A stretch of DNA of 35,555 nucleotides from Bacteroidota bacterium (GTDB lineage: Bacteria > Bacteroidota > Bacteroidia > Chitinophagales > Chitinophagaceae): NCBI GenBank assembly GCA_947451115.1, contig CANFXV010000025.1:1-35555 (forward strand), written 5' to 3'. The translations under genes were made by a program, and so were the position numbers. The notes beneath the pieces are model-generated. The model saw only the letters and a program-made list of their open reading frames with translations, was not told the origin of the DNA and searched no databases. Below are positions 1 to 6,270 of this stretch, piece after piece (the stretch's first letter is position 1; every line of letters starts with the position of its first letter).

Positions 1-338
1 ACAATAATCACTTCTTCTAATTCTTCTTTTGCTGCAATTAAGCCTATGACTAAGGGACTATTATTTTTTCCTGTAAATTGAAAACTAGTATCCAAAACTT
101 CAAAGCCTGTATGGCTTATAATGATATGAATATTTCCTACTGATAAATTTTTAATAATAAATTCTCCCTTCTCATTACTTATTCCTCCTTTATTTACACC
201 CGCTACTTTTATAGAAACACCTGTTAAAGGAGTTCCTTCTGCTTTATCAATTATAGTTCCATGTAGGTCTTGGGCATTTACTACTTGCATAAATAAAATA
301 TTTATGATAACAAGCAGGGTATATATTTTTTTAAACAT
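1..338 (-). CDS. TonB-dependent receptor, N-terminal part only
   Basis: The minus-strand frame opens at the ATG at 338 and runs off the left edge, giving about 112 residues. It starts with a hydrophobic signal peptide ending in VVNAQ. A carboxypeptidase-regulatory-like (beta-sandwich) domain follows, with the typical pattern LHGTIIDKAEGTPLTGVSI, GGISNEKGEF and later LVIGL. The last visible residues, ELEEVII, match the start of the TonB box/plug found after this domain in SusC/FecA-like receptors. It would be an outer-membrane transporter energised by TonB-ExbBD; the substrate cannot be told from this fragment. Its start is 18 bp downstream of the stop of the YncE-like gene on the same strand, so the two are probably co-transcribed. 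The family is clear; whether it is SusC-like or a siderophore/metal receptor is open. Confidence 0.85.
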   Translation of the reverse strand, partial: MFKKIYTLLVIINILFMQVVNAQDLHGTIIDKAEGTPLTGVSIKVAGVNKGGISNEKGEFIIKNLSVGNIHIIISHTGFEVLDTSFQFTGKNNSPLVIGLIAAKEELEEVII

Positions 339-356
339 CAATTATTTTTTCTACTA

Positions 357-1370
357 TTATTTATTAGCTACTAAAATTTTAAAACTACCTGGAATCATTT
401 TAGGTCTTGTATTAGGCTTTGCATCTGCTGGTAGGGGTTCAAAATCGGCCGTAGGTAAATATATTTTATGTGTAGATTCATCAATGGCAATGGTTCTTGC
501 CCCTTTTGCCGTAGGCATGTTTTCAAGCAAACTAAAATGATTCGCATCTGCTTCTTTAATAATACTCATCGTGCCTTCTCCGTTAGAAGTAAATATTAAT
601 TTAGTGCTATTGTCAAAGGCAACACCATCGCAGCCATCACCAATGCCAATGGTAGTAAGCATTTTACCTGTTTCTGCATTAATCACACCCAATAATTTTT
701 CACCCCCTGCAAATAATCTTTTGGTGGCTATATCTATAGCAAGTCCGGTAGGTGATTCAATTGGTGCAATACTCCAATGCGCTTCTACTAAATGCGTATT
801 GGCATTAATTACCACAATTTCATTTTTGTCTTCTACGTTTACAAATATTTTACCTGCTTCATTAGAGACAGCAGTTTCTGGTTTACCCCCTACTACCACT
901 GTTGCAATCACTTGTAGAGTATTGGCGTCTATAAAACTTAGGTCCTTACTTCTTCCATTACAGGTAATAATCGTTTTTGAAAAAGGCTCATACATAATCG
1001 CATCGGGATTTTCACCAGTAGCAATTGTGGCCTTTATTTCATTTGTACCAATAGTAAAAGCAAAAACGTTGTTTAATCTTCCATTACTTGTAAATCCTAA
1101 TTGATGAATTGGATCAAAAGCAATACCATGCACCCCGATTGTATTTGGAATAAAACCAATGGAGTCTCCTGTGCTTTTGTCTAAAATATTTACTTGAGTC
1201 CCATGAGACACGTATAATTTATTTTCATACACCGTTAAATAATCCCAGCCGCCTGCACTTTTAATGGAAAAATTTTGATGCACTGCAAAGTTTTTGTTTT
1301 GAGCCATTAGGCCACTTGTAAAAATGCTGATACTTAATAGAGCTAAAATGGAACATAAATATTTTTTCAT
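357..1370 (-). CDS. YncE-like beta-propeller protein (secreted)
   Basis: This 337-residue protein has a signal peptide ending in LMAQ at about residue 24, then repeated propeller strands in the YncE/YVTN style: FAVHQNF, GGWDYLTV, YVSHGTQVNILDKSTG, FTIGTNEI, FIDANTLQVIATVVVG, VVINANTHLVEAHW and LGVINAETGKML. No catalytic motif is visible. In Bacteroidota such propellers often sit next to TonB receptors and probably act as periplasmic binding or scaffold proteins. Here the TonB receptor gene follows after 18 bp, supporting a two-gene transport unit. A Bacteroidota -7 match lies 18-25 bp upstream of the ATG. The fold is confident; the ligand is unknown. Confidence 0.8.
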   Translation of the reverse strand: MKKYLCSILALLSISIFTSGLMAQNKNFAVHQNFSIKSAGGWDYLTVYENKLYVSHGTQVNILDKSTGDSIGFIPNTIGVHGIAFDPIHQLGFTSNGRLNNVFAFTIGTNEIKATIATGENPDAIMYEPFSKTIITCNGRSKDLSFIDANTLQVIATVVVGGKPETAVSNEAGKIFVNVEDKNEIVVINANTHLVEAHWSIAPIESPTGLAIDIATKRLFAGGEKLLGVINAETGKMLTTIGIGDGCDGVAFDNSTKLIFTSNGEGTMSIIKEADANHFSLLENMPTAKGARTIAIDESTHKIYLPTADFEPLPADAKPNTRPKMIPGSFKILVANK

Positions 1371-1387
1371 TGTTTAAATTTAATTAT

Positions 1388-1395
1388 CAAAAGTA
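1388..1395 (-). promoter_or_regulatory. -7 promoter element for the YncE-like/TonB unit
   Basis: Read on the minus strand this is TACTTTTG, a full match to the Bacteroidota -7 consensus TAnnTTTG. It is 18 bp upstream of the ATG at 1370. No clear -33 TTG was found at the usual spacing, so this is moderate evidence only. Confidence 0.45.
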
Positions 1396-1471
1396 GCAAA
1401 TTGTATAAAAACGTTAGGATAAATTATGTGAAAGGCAATGATAAGACAGGCAGCACTTGAAGAAGTTTAAC

Positions 1472-2506
1472 CTAAAGGAGGCTCCATAAGCCCCAAAGGC
1501 CTATTATATATAGAATTACAACGATAAAGGAATCGATGCCCATTCTAAAAATTTGTTTTTTGGAATGAATCACCATGCCTGCCATATAAATACCCGTTAA
1601 AATAATCCCCAAGACGGTTAAATAAATATCCGAAGGCTTAAGATTGGGTAAAATGGCGTCTCCACCAATCATGGAAGCCATTAAAAACAAGACGGGTAAA
1701 AAGGCATTGCCGCCAAAAATATCACTCACTGCCATATTGTAATCTCGAATTTTAGCAGAAGCAATGCCAGTAGAAATTTCAGGTAGGGCAGTACATAAAG
1801 CCAAAATGGTTCCTCCAAATAAAACTCCACTCATGCCCCAGCGATTGGCCAAGGTCTCTCCAGTAATTTCTAAGGCCCAACCTGCAAATAAAGTGATGAT
1901 GGCACCTAGCGCAAGAATAATCATGGCGCCCTTGATGCTGCCCTTAAAAGTAGATTTGGGAAATTTCAAATGATGGATAGACAATTCCTTGTTGATGTTT
2001 TTCTTTGGGTCCACCATCTTTGAAATCATATAAATAGTACCTAACCAAATAATCAATATCAACCATTCAAAGGGGGTGGTTCTATAATAGATCAATGAAC
2101 TAGGAAATTGTTTGGCAATAATGACTATAGAAAGTATAAAGATTAAGGCAACCCCTTCTAAGATTAAGATTTTAGAATGACCTTTTTGGGTAAGTGGGGC
2201 CGATCTGCCTATGCCAAATACATCAATCAATGACAAGACCACCGTTTGTAGGGCAATCCCCCCTAAAATATTACTAATGGCAATATCATAATCTCGATGA
2301 TAAGCTGCCACAGCGGTAATGGCAATTTCGGGCAAATTAGTCACAATGGCTAAAAACACCATGCCGCCAAAAGCTTCTCCTAAACCAAAATGCGTAGTTA
2401 TGGCATCAATGGCCTTTGTTAATTTAATGCCACTAATCCAAATAGCAATGGCGGCTATTATAAATATAGTTAAGAGCAGGGCACTAGAAAGAAGGTTAAA
2501 ATCCAT
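1472..2506 (-). CDS. Sodium/calcium exchanger-family membrane antiporter
   Basis: This 344-residue integral membrane protein has two homologous halves, the hallmark of the Ca2+:cation antiporter superfamily. The first alpha repeat contains GGMVFLAIVTNLPEIAITA followed by SNILGG; the second contains GGTILALCTALPEISTGIA followed by SDIFGGNAF. The acidic Glu in each LPE motif corresponds to the ion-binding residue of NCX/CAX proteins. About ten membrane segments can be drawn, with a hydrophilic loop near residues 165-190. It probably exchanges Ca2+ or another cation for Na+ or H+ at the inner membrane. The second-repeat G-(S/N)-N signature is GGN and the first is GGI, so ion specificity is uncertain. 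It lies 55 bp downstream of the DUF481-like gene on the same strand. Confidence 0.82.
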   Translation of the reverse strand: MDFNLLSSALLLTIFIIAAIAIWISGIKLTKAIDAITTHFGLGEAFGGMVFLAIVTNLPEIAITAVAAYHRDYDIAISNILGGIALQTVVLSLIDVFGIGRSAPLTQKGHSKILILEGVALIFILSIVIIAKQFPSSLIYYRTTPFEWLILIIWLGTIYMISKMVDPKKNINKELSIHHLKFPKSTFKGSIKGAMIILALGAIITLFAGWALEITGETLANRWGMSGVLFGGTILALCTALPEISTGIASAKIRDYNMAVSDIFGGNAFLPVLFLMASMIGGDAILPNLKPSDIYLTVLGIILTGIYMAGMVIHSKKQIFRMGIDSFIVVILYIIGLWGLWSLL

Positions 2507-2561
2507 GAACTCAAGTTTTATACTTCTTTAAAGTTACCAATAAAGAATAGTAAGGAACAAT

Positions 2562-3359
2562 TTAAAAACTATAAGAAAGTGTCTGGTAATAATTGTAGTG
2601 AAAATGATCAATAGGCACAATGGGCGCGGTATCATAAATAAAATCAATATTCAATGAGGTAGAAAGTCGCTTACTAATGGGCAATTGGATTTGATTGAAT
2701 ACCGAAGTTCTATTGCTAAAACTATTTTGATAGCTACCTGATTGATTAAACACACGTACAATAAATTCAAAATTATTCACCGGATTGATGATGGAATATT
2801 TTGCAGTGATATTTATTTTGGGATGTGTTAGATTGATAGGTGTTCCACCTATTAAAGCAGGATCATTGACAGCCGACCAATTCCATCTTTCATTTTCTAA
2901 AAAAATTCCAGCACCCCACAAAAAATCTTCTGTTTGTGTATTTTTAAAATAATGTATAATATTGAATCCTGCTAAGTTTCTGTATTCCATTCCAATTGCG
3001 CCATCCCATTGAGTTTGAACAAAAGTTTCGAGGTGCAATTTGTTAGTTAGAATTCTATTATTTTTTAATTGAAAAGTACCTACGTCTTGAATGGATATTC
3101 CACCATTGGTCACTTTATCAATTTTGGAATAAAAAGTAGTGATGTTATTTTTTTTAATAAAAGAAAAATCGCCTGTATAAAATAAATCCACCAAACTCTT
3201 TTTTTGTTGATCGGTGGCGATGGAGATGGATACCAAGCTTTGAATTTTTTTCGAAGAATCCATGGACACAGTTTTATCTGTATTCAAAATTTGAGCCATC
3301 AAACTAGAAGTAAATAAAAGGGAAAGCAAAAGGATAAATATTTTTTTCAAAATAAACAT
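2562..3359 (-). CDS. DUF481-like outer-membrane beta-barrel protein
   Basis: The protein has 265 residues with a signal peptide ending in SSLMAQ (about residue 23). The mature part alternates polar and hydrophobic residues in a barrel pattern, for example LHLETFVQTQWDGAIGMEYR, WGAGIFLENERWNW and INITAKYSI. It ends in an aromatic strand LSYSF, as expected for BAM-inserted proteins. The pattern resembles DUF481/YdiY proteins, which are small outer-membrane barrels of unknown role. It may share a transcript with the exchanger gene downstream. The barrel call is good; the family name is a judgement from memory. Confidence 0.65.
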   Translation of the reverse strand: MFILKKIFILLLSLLFTSSLMAQILNTDKTVSMDSSKKIQSLVSISIATDQQKKSLVDLFYTGDFSFIKKNNITTFYSKIDKVTNGGISIQDVGTFQLKNNRILTNKLHLETFVQTQWDGAIGMEYRNLAGFNIIHYFKNTQTEDFLWGAGIFLENERWNWSAVNDPALIGGTPINLTHPKINITAKYSIINPVNNFEFIVRVFNQSGSYQNSFSNRTSVFNQIQLPISKRLSTSLNIDFIYDTAPIVPIDHFHYNYYQTLSYSF

Positions 3360-3517
3360 GGACTGAAAGTTGGGTTAATGCTGCAATGAAACTACATGAT
3401 TTTTTACAATTCATCACCAACTGCAAGGGAATTGATAGGATAGGCTAAAAAATTAAATTAGGCCCAACCTATTTATATTCAATCAGTTACAAAAACATTG
3501 GCAATTATTTTAAATAA
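3360..3517. other. Intergenic stretch, no gene recognised
   Basis: This AT-rich stretch lies upstream of the minus-strand DUF481-like gene and of the plus-strand RNA locus. I see no open frame with a recognisable product and no strong hairpin. It must contain the promoter of the minus gene, but no full consensus match stood out. Confidence 0.4.
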
Positions 3518-3540
3518 AAGTCTATAAAAATAGTAGACTT
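3518..3540. promoter_or_regulatory. Palindromic operator AAGTCTA-N9-TAGACTT
   Basis: This is a perfect 7+7 bp inverted repeat with a 9-bp AT-rich centre. It ends 14 bp before the -7 match at 3555, so it covers the place where a -33 element would be; no TTG is present there. A near copy with the same half-site spacing lies at 13310-13331 over the promoter of the YeeE/YedE operon. The geometry suits a dimeric regulator, possibly an activator at this promoter. The regulator is not identified. Confidence 0.55.
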
Positions 3541-3554
3541 ATAAAATATATACC

Positions 3555-3562
3555 TATCTTTG
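3555..3562 (+). promoter_or_regulatory. -7 promoter element of the RNA locus (TATCTTTG)
   Basis: TATCTTTG is an exact match to TAnnTTTG. Transcription would start near 3568-3570, directly before the folded RNA and about 120 bp before the tRNA-like cloverleaf. The palindrome at 3518-3540 replaces a recognisable -33 element. Confidence 0.5.
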
Positions 3563-3639
3563 TCCTGTCATCTAGAATCCTTCAATGGATACCAACCGAG
3601 AGAGGAGCCCTCCGCGGTGGTAAAATCGATGAGGACAAA
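3559..3639 (+). ncRNA. Structured RNA domain, three-way junction, upstream of a tRNA-like fold
   Basis: The outer stem pairs 3559-3566 with 3632-3639 (TTTGTCCT/AGGACAAA). It continues after a two-base bulge with CATC (3569-3572) and GATG (3628-3631). Inside are a short hairpin ATCC/GGAT (3577-3580/3587-3590) and a longer one. The longer hairpin pairs ACCA/TGGT (3591-3594/3618-3621), CCG/CGG (3596-3598/3615-3617) and GAGG/CCTC (3602-3605/3609-3612). If transcription starts near 3569, the outermost pairs are not transcribed and only the inner part of the closing stem remains. I compared it by eye with common riboswitch and ribozyme signatures and recognised none. It is probably the 5' part of one transcript ending at the terminator at 3800-3828. 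Confidence 0.45.
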
Positions 3640-3689
3640 GTCAAAATAAAACAAACATGCAGATGATCCCCTTCACTAAATAAAAATAT

Positions 3690-3760
3690 TGTCATGTGGC
3701 CGAGTGGCGAGGCAAGGGTCAGCAAAACCCTTAACGATGGTTCAAATCCATCTATGACAG
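3690..3760 (+). tRNA. tRNA-Cys-like cloverleaf (GCA) with A33; likely tRNA-like RNA or pseudo-tRNA
   Basis: All four arms can be drawn. The acceptor is TGTCATG/TATGACA (3690-3696/3753-3759, one G-U). The D arm is GCC/GGC with AGTGGC in the loop. The anticodon stem AGGGT/ACCCT (3715-3719/3727-3731) is perfect and carries the loop CAGCAAA. The variable loop is TAAC, and the T arm is GATGG/CCATC with loop TTCAAAT. The triplet at 34-36 is GCA, reading Cys codons, and the D and anticodon arms resemble Bacteroidota tRNA-Cys. Three points argue against an ordinary tRNA: position 33 is A instead of the near-universal U, the first pair is U-A, and the discriminator base is G rather than the U73 used by CysRS. 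CCA is not encoded. A regulatory tRNA mimic, a degenerate gene and an unusual functional tRNA are all possible. Confidence 0.55.
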
Positions 3761-3799
3761 CAGATATACAGGGTATATTAAGCAAGCAATCGTTAAACC

Positions 3800-3828
3800 G
3801 GGCGGTGTTTCTACACTGCCCTTTTTTT
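3800..3828 (+). terminator. Intrinsic terminator of the RNA locus
   Basis: GGGCGGTGT (3800-3808) pairs with ACACTGCCC (3813-3821), nine pairs including one G-U, with a TTCT loop. Seven T follow directly (3822-3828). The T run overlaps the stop codon of the convergent gene at 3827. It is oriented for plus-strand transcription only, which supports a plus-strand transcript with no protein-coding gene in it. Confidence 0.85.
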
Positions 3829-4399
3829 ATTTATTTTTTACTTTGTATTGATATCTATAAATAAAAGCAAGTAGCAAGACCAAGGCACAAAGTTCTACCA
3901 ATAATTTTTCAGGATCTAAAAAATCAATGGGCCTATCTTTTAACAATGGGTCCATGACCAAGCCATGCACAATAAATACAAGTCCTGTGGCATAAGAGAT
4001 TACATGTATATTTCTCCAAGTGCTGGTGCCTATTTTCTTTTTAATTATTTTCTGTGTAGTAATTACTACTACCAAGAGTGCGATAAAGGAAATAACGCCC
4101 AAGCTCACAAACAATGCTTGATGTGGTGCATTCCATGGTTCAATTAAATGAACAAAAGTAAATGTTGAACTGGGATCTAAGGGTATAAGGATAAAGTGTA
4201 TCAGTACTAAGCTTAGTGCGATATAGGCTGTGTAATTGTGGATCTCAATTAATTTTAGTGCTTTTATTTTAGCGGGTAATTTTTGCCAAAAAGCAGTTTT
4301 TTTATAGGCAGTGCTAATAAAAATACCAAGAACTATATTGATGGTTAAAACTACCATGGCTAATAAACCAATACTACCTGCAATGTCGATGGTTTCCAT
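3827..4399 (-). CDS. Ferric-reductase-like haem membrane protein
   Basis: This 190-residue protein is almost wholly membrane-embedded, with five or six helices. Histidines at 54 (IEIHNYTAY), 68 (LVLIHFIL), 132 (WRNIHVISY) and 145 (FIVHGLVMD) lie in two helix pairs. That is the arrangement that holds b-type haems in the ferric-reductase-like transmembrane (FRD) domain, also seen in MsrQ. There is no FAD/NAD(P)H-binding half, so electrons must come from a partner. It is divergent from the thioredoxin-ApbE-DUF4266-DUF3570 operon, which suggests a joint role in envelope electron transfer; this is inference from position. Its start is the ATG at 4399, followed at once by SIGLLAMVV and the first helix. 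Confidence 0.7.
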   Translation of the reverse strand: METIDIAGSIGLLAMVVLTINIVLGIFISTAYKKTAFWQKLPAKIKALKLIEIHNYTAYIALSLVLIHFILIPLDPSSTFTFVHLIEPWNAPHQALFVSLGVISFIALLVVVITTQKIIKKKIGTSTWRNIHVISYATGLVFIVHGLVMDPLLKDRPIDFLDPEKLLVELCALVLLLAFIYRYQYKVKNK

Positions 4400-4478
4400 A
4401 AATGAGACTAATTATAATTTCGAATTCATGCTAAAGATACTGAACAAACCATGAATAGATAATAGGGTGTTGACTAAA

Positions 4479-4506
4479 AACGCATTATAATAATATGATA
4501 TGCGTT
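4479..4506. promoter_or_regulatory. Inverted repeat AACGCAT-N14-ATGCGTT in a divergent promoter region
   Basis: Perfect 7-bp arms flank a 14-bp AT-rich centre, midway between the divergent haem-protein gene (start 4399) and the thioredoxin operon (start 4619). The size fits a dimeric transcription factor site that could control both directions. No regulator gene is adjacent. Confidence 0.4.
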
Positions 4507-4560
4507 AAATAAACTTAAAAAGTCCTTAATAATTGTATAGATACGTTAATAATTCATTTT

Positions 4561-4595
4561 AATGTTGATTAAACATTCAACTTGAACGATATTTG
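4561..4595 (+). promoter_or_regulatory. Promoter of the thioredoxin-ApbE operon with overlapping inverted repeat
   Basis: GATATTTG (4588-4595) matches seven of eight positions of the -7 consensus, and TTG at 4565-4567 lies 20 bp before it, as expected for a -33 element. AATGTT-GATTA-AACATT (4561-4577) is a perfect 6-bp inverted repeat overlapping the -33 region. Transcription would start near 4602, giving a leader of about 17 nt. Confidence 0.45.
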
Positions 4596-4618
4596 GGGCA
4601 AGTTTAATTCAAATCTCC

Positions 4619-5065
4619 ATGAAATATTTATTCCTTGTTTTACTATCTTTTGTATTGGTGGGCAACGCTAATGCTCAATACTGGGGCCACGATTATGCCC
4701 GGGCCATAGATACTGCAAAAAATGAAAAAAAATTTATTTTAGTTAATTTTTCTGGTTCTGATTGGTGTGGTCCATGCATTAGATTACACAAAGAGGTTTT
4801 TACTACAGAAGTGTTTTTAAAAGTAGCTAATGAAAAATTGGTTTTGTTGAACGCAGATTTTCCTAGGTATAAAAAAAATCAATTACCAGCTGCGCAACAA
4901 AAAATAAATGACTCCTTGGCCGAACAATTTAACAACAAAGGAATTTTTCCATTGACTGTTTTAGTTTCAACCCAAGGGAAAGTCATCAGAAGCTGGGAAG
5001 GCTTCCCCTCTTCTATAGATGCCTTTAATGAGGATTTACAACAAACCATTCAAGACAATCAATAA
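4619..5065 (+). CDS. Secreted thioredoxin-fold protein
   Basis: The protein has 148 residues with a signal peptide ending in GNANA before Gln20. The redox motif WCGPC is at residues 49-53, preceded by LVNFSGSDWC as in the thioredoxin_7/DUF255-like subfamily of periplasmic thioredoxins. The cis-proline region is GIFPLTVLVS near residue 110. It should be a periplasmic thiol-disulfide oxidoreductase. It is the first gene of a tight operon, with the ApbE start two bases after its stop. A likely task is to keep Cys residues of a partner reduced, for example the CGC tail of the DUF4266 lipoprotein encoded two genes on; that link is inference. Confidence 0.85.
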   Translation: MKYLFLVLLSFVLVGNANAQYWGHDYARAIDTAKNEKKFILVNFSGSDWCGPCIRLHKEVFTTEVFLKVANEKLVLLNADFPRYKKNQLPAAQQKINDSLAEQFNNKGIFPLTVLVSTQGKVIRSWEGFPSSIDAFNEDLQQTIQDNQ

Positions 5066-5067
5066 GG

Positions 5068-6003
5068 ATGAGTGCATTGGCAATGTATAAAAAAGCAATG
5101 AAGTTGATGGGCAATCACTTTGAAATCACTGTGGTGGCGGAGGAGGAAGCATGGGCCTATGCACAAATTGACAAAGGGGTAAAAGAAATTCAAAGAATAG
5201 AAAAATTATTAACTACTTTTTCTGAAGACAGTGAAACTAATTTAATCAATCAAAATGCAGGCATTGCTGCGGTTAAAGTAAGCACTGAAATAATTGCCTT
5301 GATACAAAGGGCCTTAAAAATATCCTCGGTGACCCAAGGCGCATTTGATTTAAGTTATGGATCGGTGGACAAAAGTCTTTGGAATTTTGATACCACAATG
5401 ACTGCTTTGCCTAGCAAAGAATTGGCTAAGCAAAGTGTGCGTTTAATCAATTACAAACACATTATTGTGGACATTGAAAATTCCACCGTCTTTTTAAAAG
5501 AAAAAGGAATGCGCATTGGATTTGGTGGCATTGGTAAAGGCTATGCAGCAGAATGCGCTAAAAAAATCATGCAGGCAGCAGGGGTGAAAAGCGGGGTGGT
5601 CAATGCTTCTGGCGATTTGACTACCTGGGGCACACAAGCCAATGGTGAAAAGTGGACGGTGGGCATCGTGCATCCAGCATTGGCCTCAGCCGTATTCTCT
5701 TATATGAACATCAGCGAATTATCCGTGGCCACTTCTGGCAATTATGAAAAATTTATCATGATTGATGGAGAGAAATATTCCCATACCATTAATCCAAGAA
5801 CGGGTTTGCCTGTCAAAGGCATTAAAAGTGTAACCATTGTATCTACTAATGCAGAAGTAGCAGATGCCATGGCGACGCCAGTAATGATCATGGGCATTCA
5901 TGCAGGCTTGGACATGATCAATCAAATTAAAGACATTGAAGCCATCGTCATTGATGATGACAATAAATTATATACCTCACAAAATATTAAACTCAGTTTA
6001 TAA
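5068..6003 (+). CDS. apbE: FAD:protein FMN transferase (ApbE family)
   Basis: This 311-residue enzyme transfers FMN from FAD to a Ser/Thr of a target protein, forming a phosphoester-linked flavin. Family landmarks are LMGNHFEITV near the start, a nucleotide-binding region with GGIGKGYAAE (about residues 152-161), GDLTTWG, SGNYEKF, HTINPRTGLPV (about 233-243) and ADAMATPVMIMG, where the conserved Asp/Thr bind Mg2+. No signal peptide is visible from the chosen ATG at 5068 or from the ATG at 5083, unlike the usual exported lipoprotein forms. Either it acts in the cytoplasm or export is unusual. It is directly followed by genes for DUF4266 and DUF3570 proteins, a recurrent neighbourhood for this ApbE type in Bacteroidota. 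Confidence 0.92.
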   Translation: MSALAMYKKAMKLMGNHFEITVVAEEEAWAYAQIDKGVKEIQRIEKLLTTFSEDSETNLINQNAGIAAVKVSTEIIALIQRALKISSVTQGAFDLSYGSVDKSLWNFDTTMTALPSKELAKQSVRLINYKHIIVDIENSTVFLKEKGMRIGFGGIGKGYAAECAKKIMQAAGVKSGVVNASGDLTTWGTQANGEKWTVGIVHPALASAVFSYMNISELSVATSGNYEKFIMIDGEKYSHTINPRTGLPVKGIKSVTIVSTNAEVADAMATPVMIMGIHAGLDMINQIKDIEAIVIDDDNKLYTSQNIKLSL

Positions 6004-6025
6004 TCAATTCATTAAATAGTATAAG

Positions 6026-6244
6026 ATGAAAAAAACTAAATTATTTATTTCCATTGTTTTGCTTTTGATTTTTGCAAGCTCCTGTGAAACAGTAAAAGAA
6101 TATCAAAAGAACAGATTGAACGATGCTGAAATGGTTTTGAATGCAAGAAGAGTAGAGAAAAATGAAATGAATTTCCAATCCTATAAAGAAGGAGCCTCGG
6201 GTGCCAATGGTGGTAAAACGGGTGGTGGCTGTGGTTGCAACTAA
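6026..6244 (+). CDS. Small DUF4266-type lipoprotein with Gly/Cys tail
   Basis: This 72-residue protein has an N-terminal lipoprotein signal with lipobox FASSC, Cys20 being the lipidated residue. A charged helical part follows (about 22-50, with RLNDAEMVLNARR). The flexible tail is rich in Gly and ends GGGCGCN, with Cys69 and Cys71. This tail is, from memory, the signature of DUF4266. The segment EGASGAN (55-61) is loosely like the (D/E)GxSGAT site that ApbE enzymes flavinylate, but the acceptor Thr is Asn here; Ser58 or Thr65 would be the only nearby candidates. It lies between apbE and the DUF3570 gene. Function is unknown; a metal or redox role for the Cys pair is inference. Confidence 0.8.
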   Translation: MKKTKLFISIVLLLIFASSCETVKEYQKNRLNDAEMVLNARRVEKNEMNFQSYKEGASGANGGKTGGGCGCN

Positions 6245-6270
6245 TCTTAATTTATCTTATTTAGTTTTTA

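Noticed and set aside
1764..2531. Plus-strand ORFs opposite the exchanger gene
   Set aside because: They are shadows of the conserved, duplicated membrane protein on the minus strand and have no recognisable domains.
3559..3639. Structured domain as a known riboswitch or hammerhead ribozyme
   Set aside because: The three-way junction and GATGAG/ACAAAG string invite comparison with a hammerhead, but the conserved CTGATGA...GAAA core is not present. No TPP, FMN, SAM, purine, cobalamin or c-di-GMP signature was seen.
3582..3785. 67-residue minus-strand ORF across the RNA locus
   Set aside because: It is the antisense of the tRNA-like and stem-forming sequences. Its translation has no recognisable protein pattern and no promoter, and the plus-strand terminator and cloverleaf explain the sequence better.
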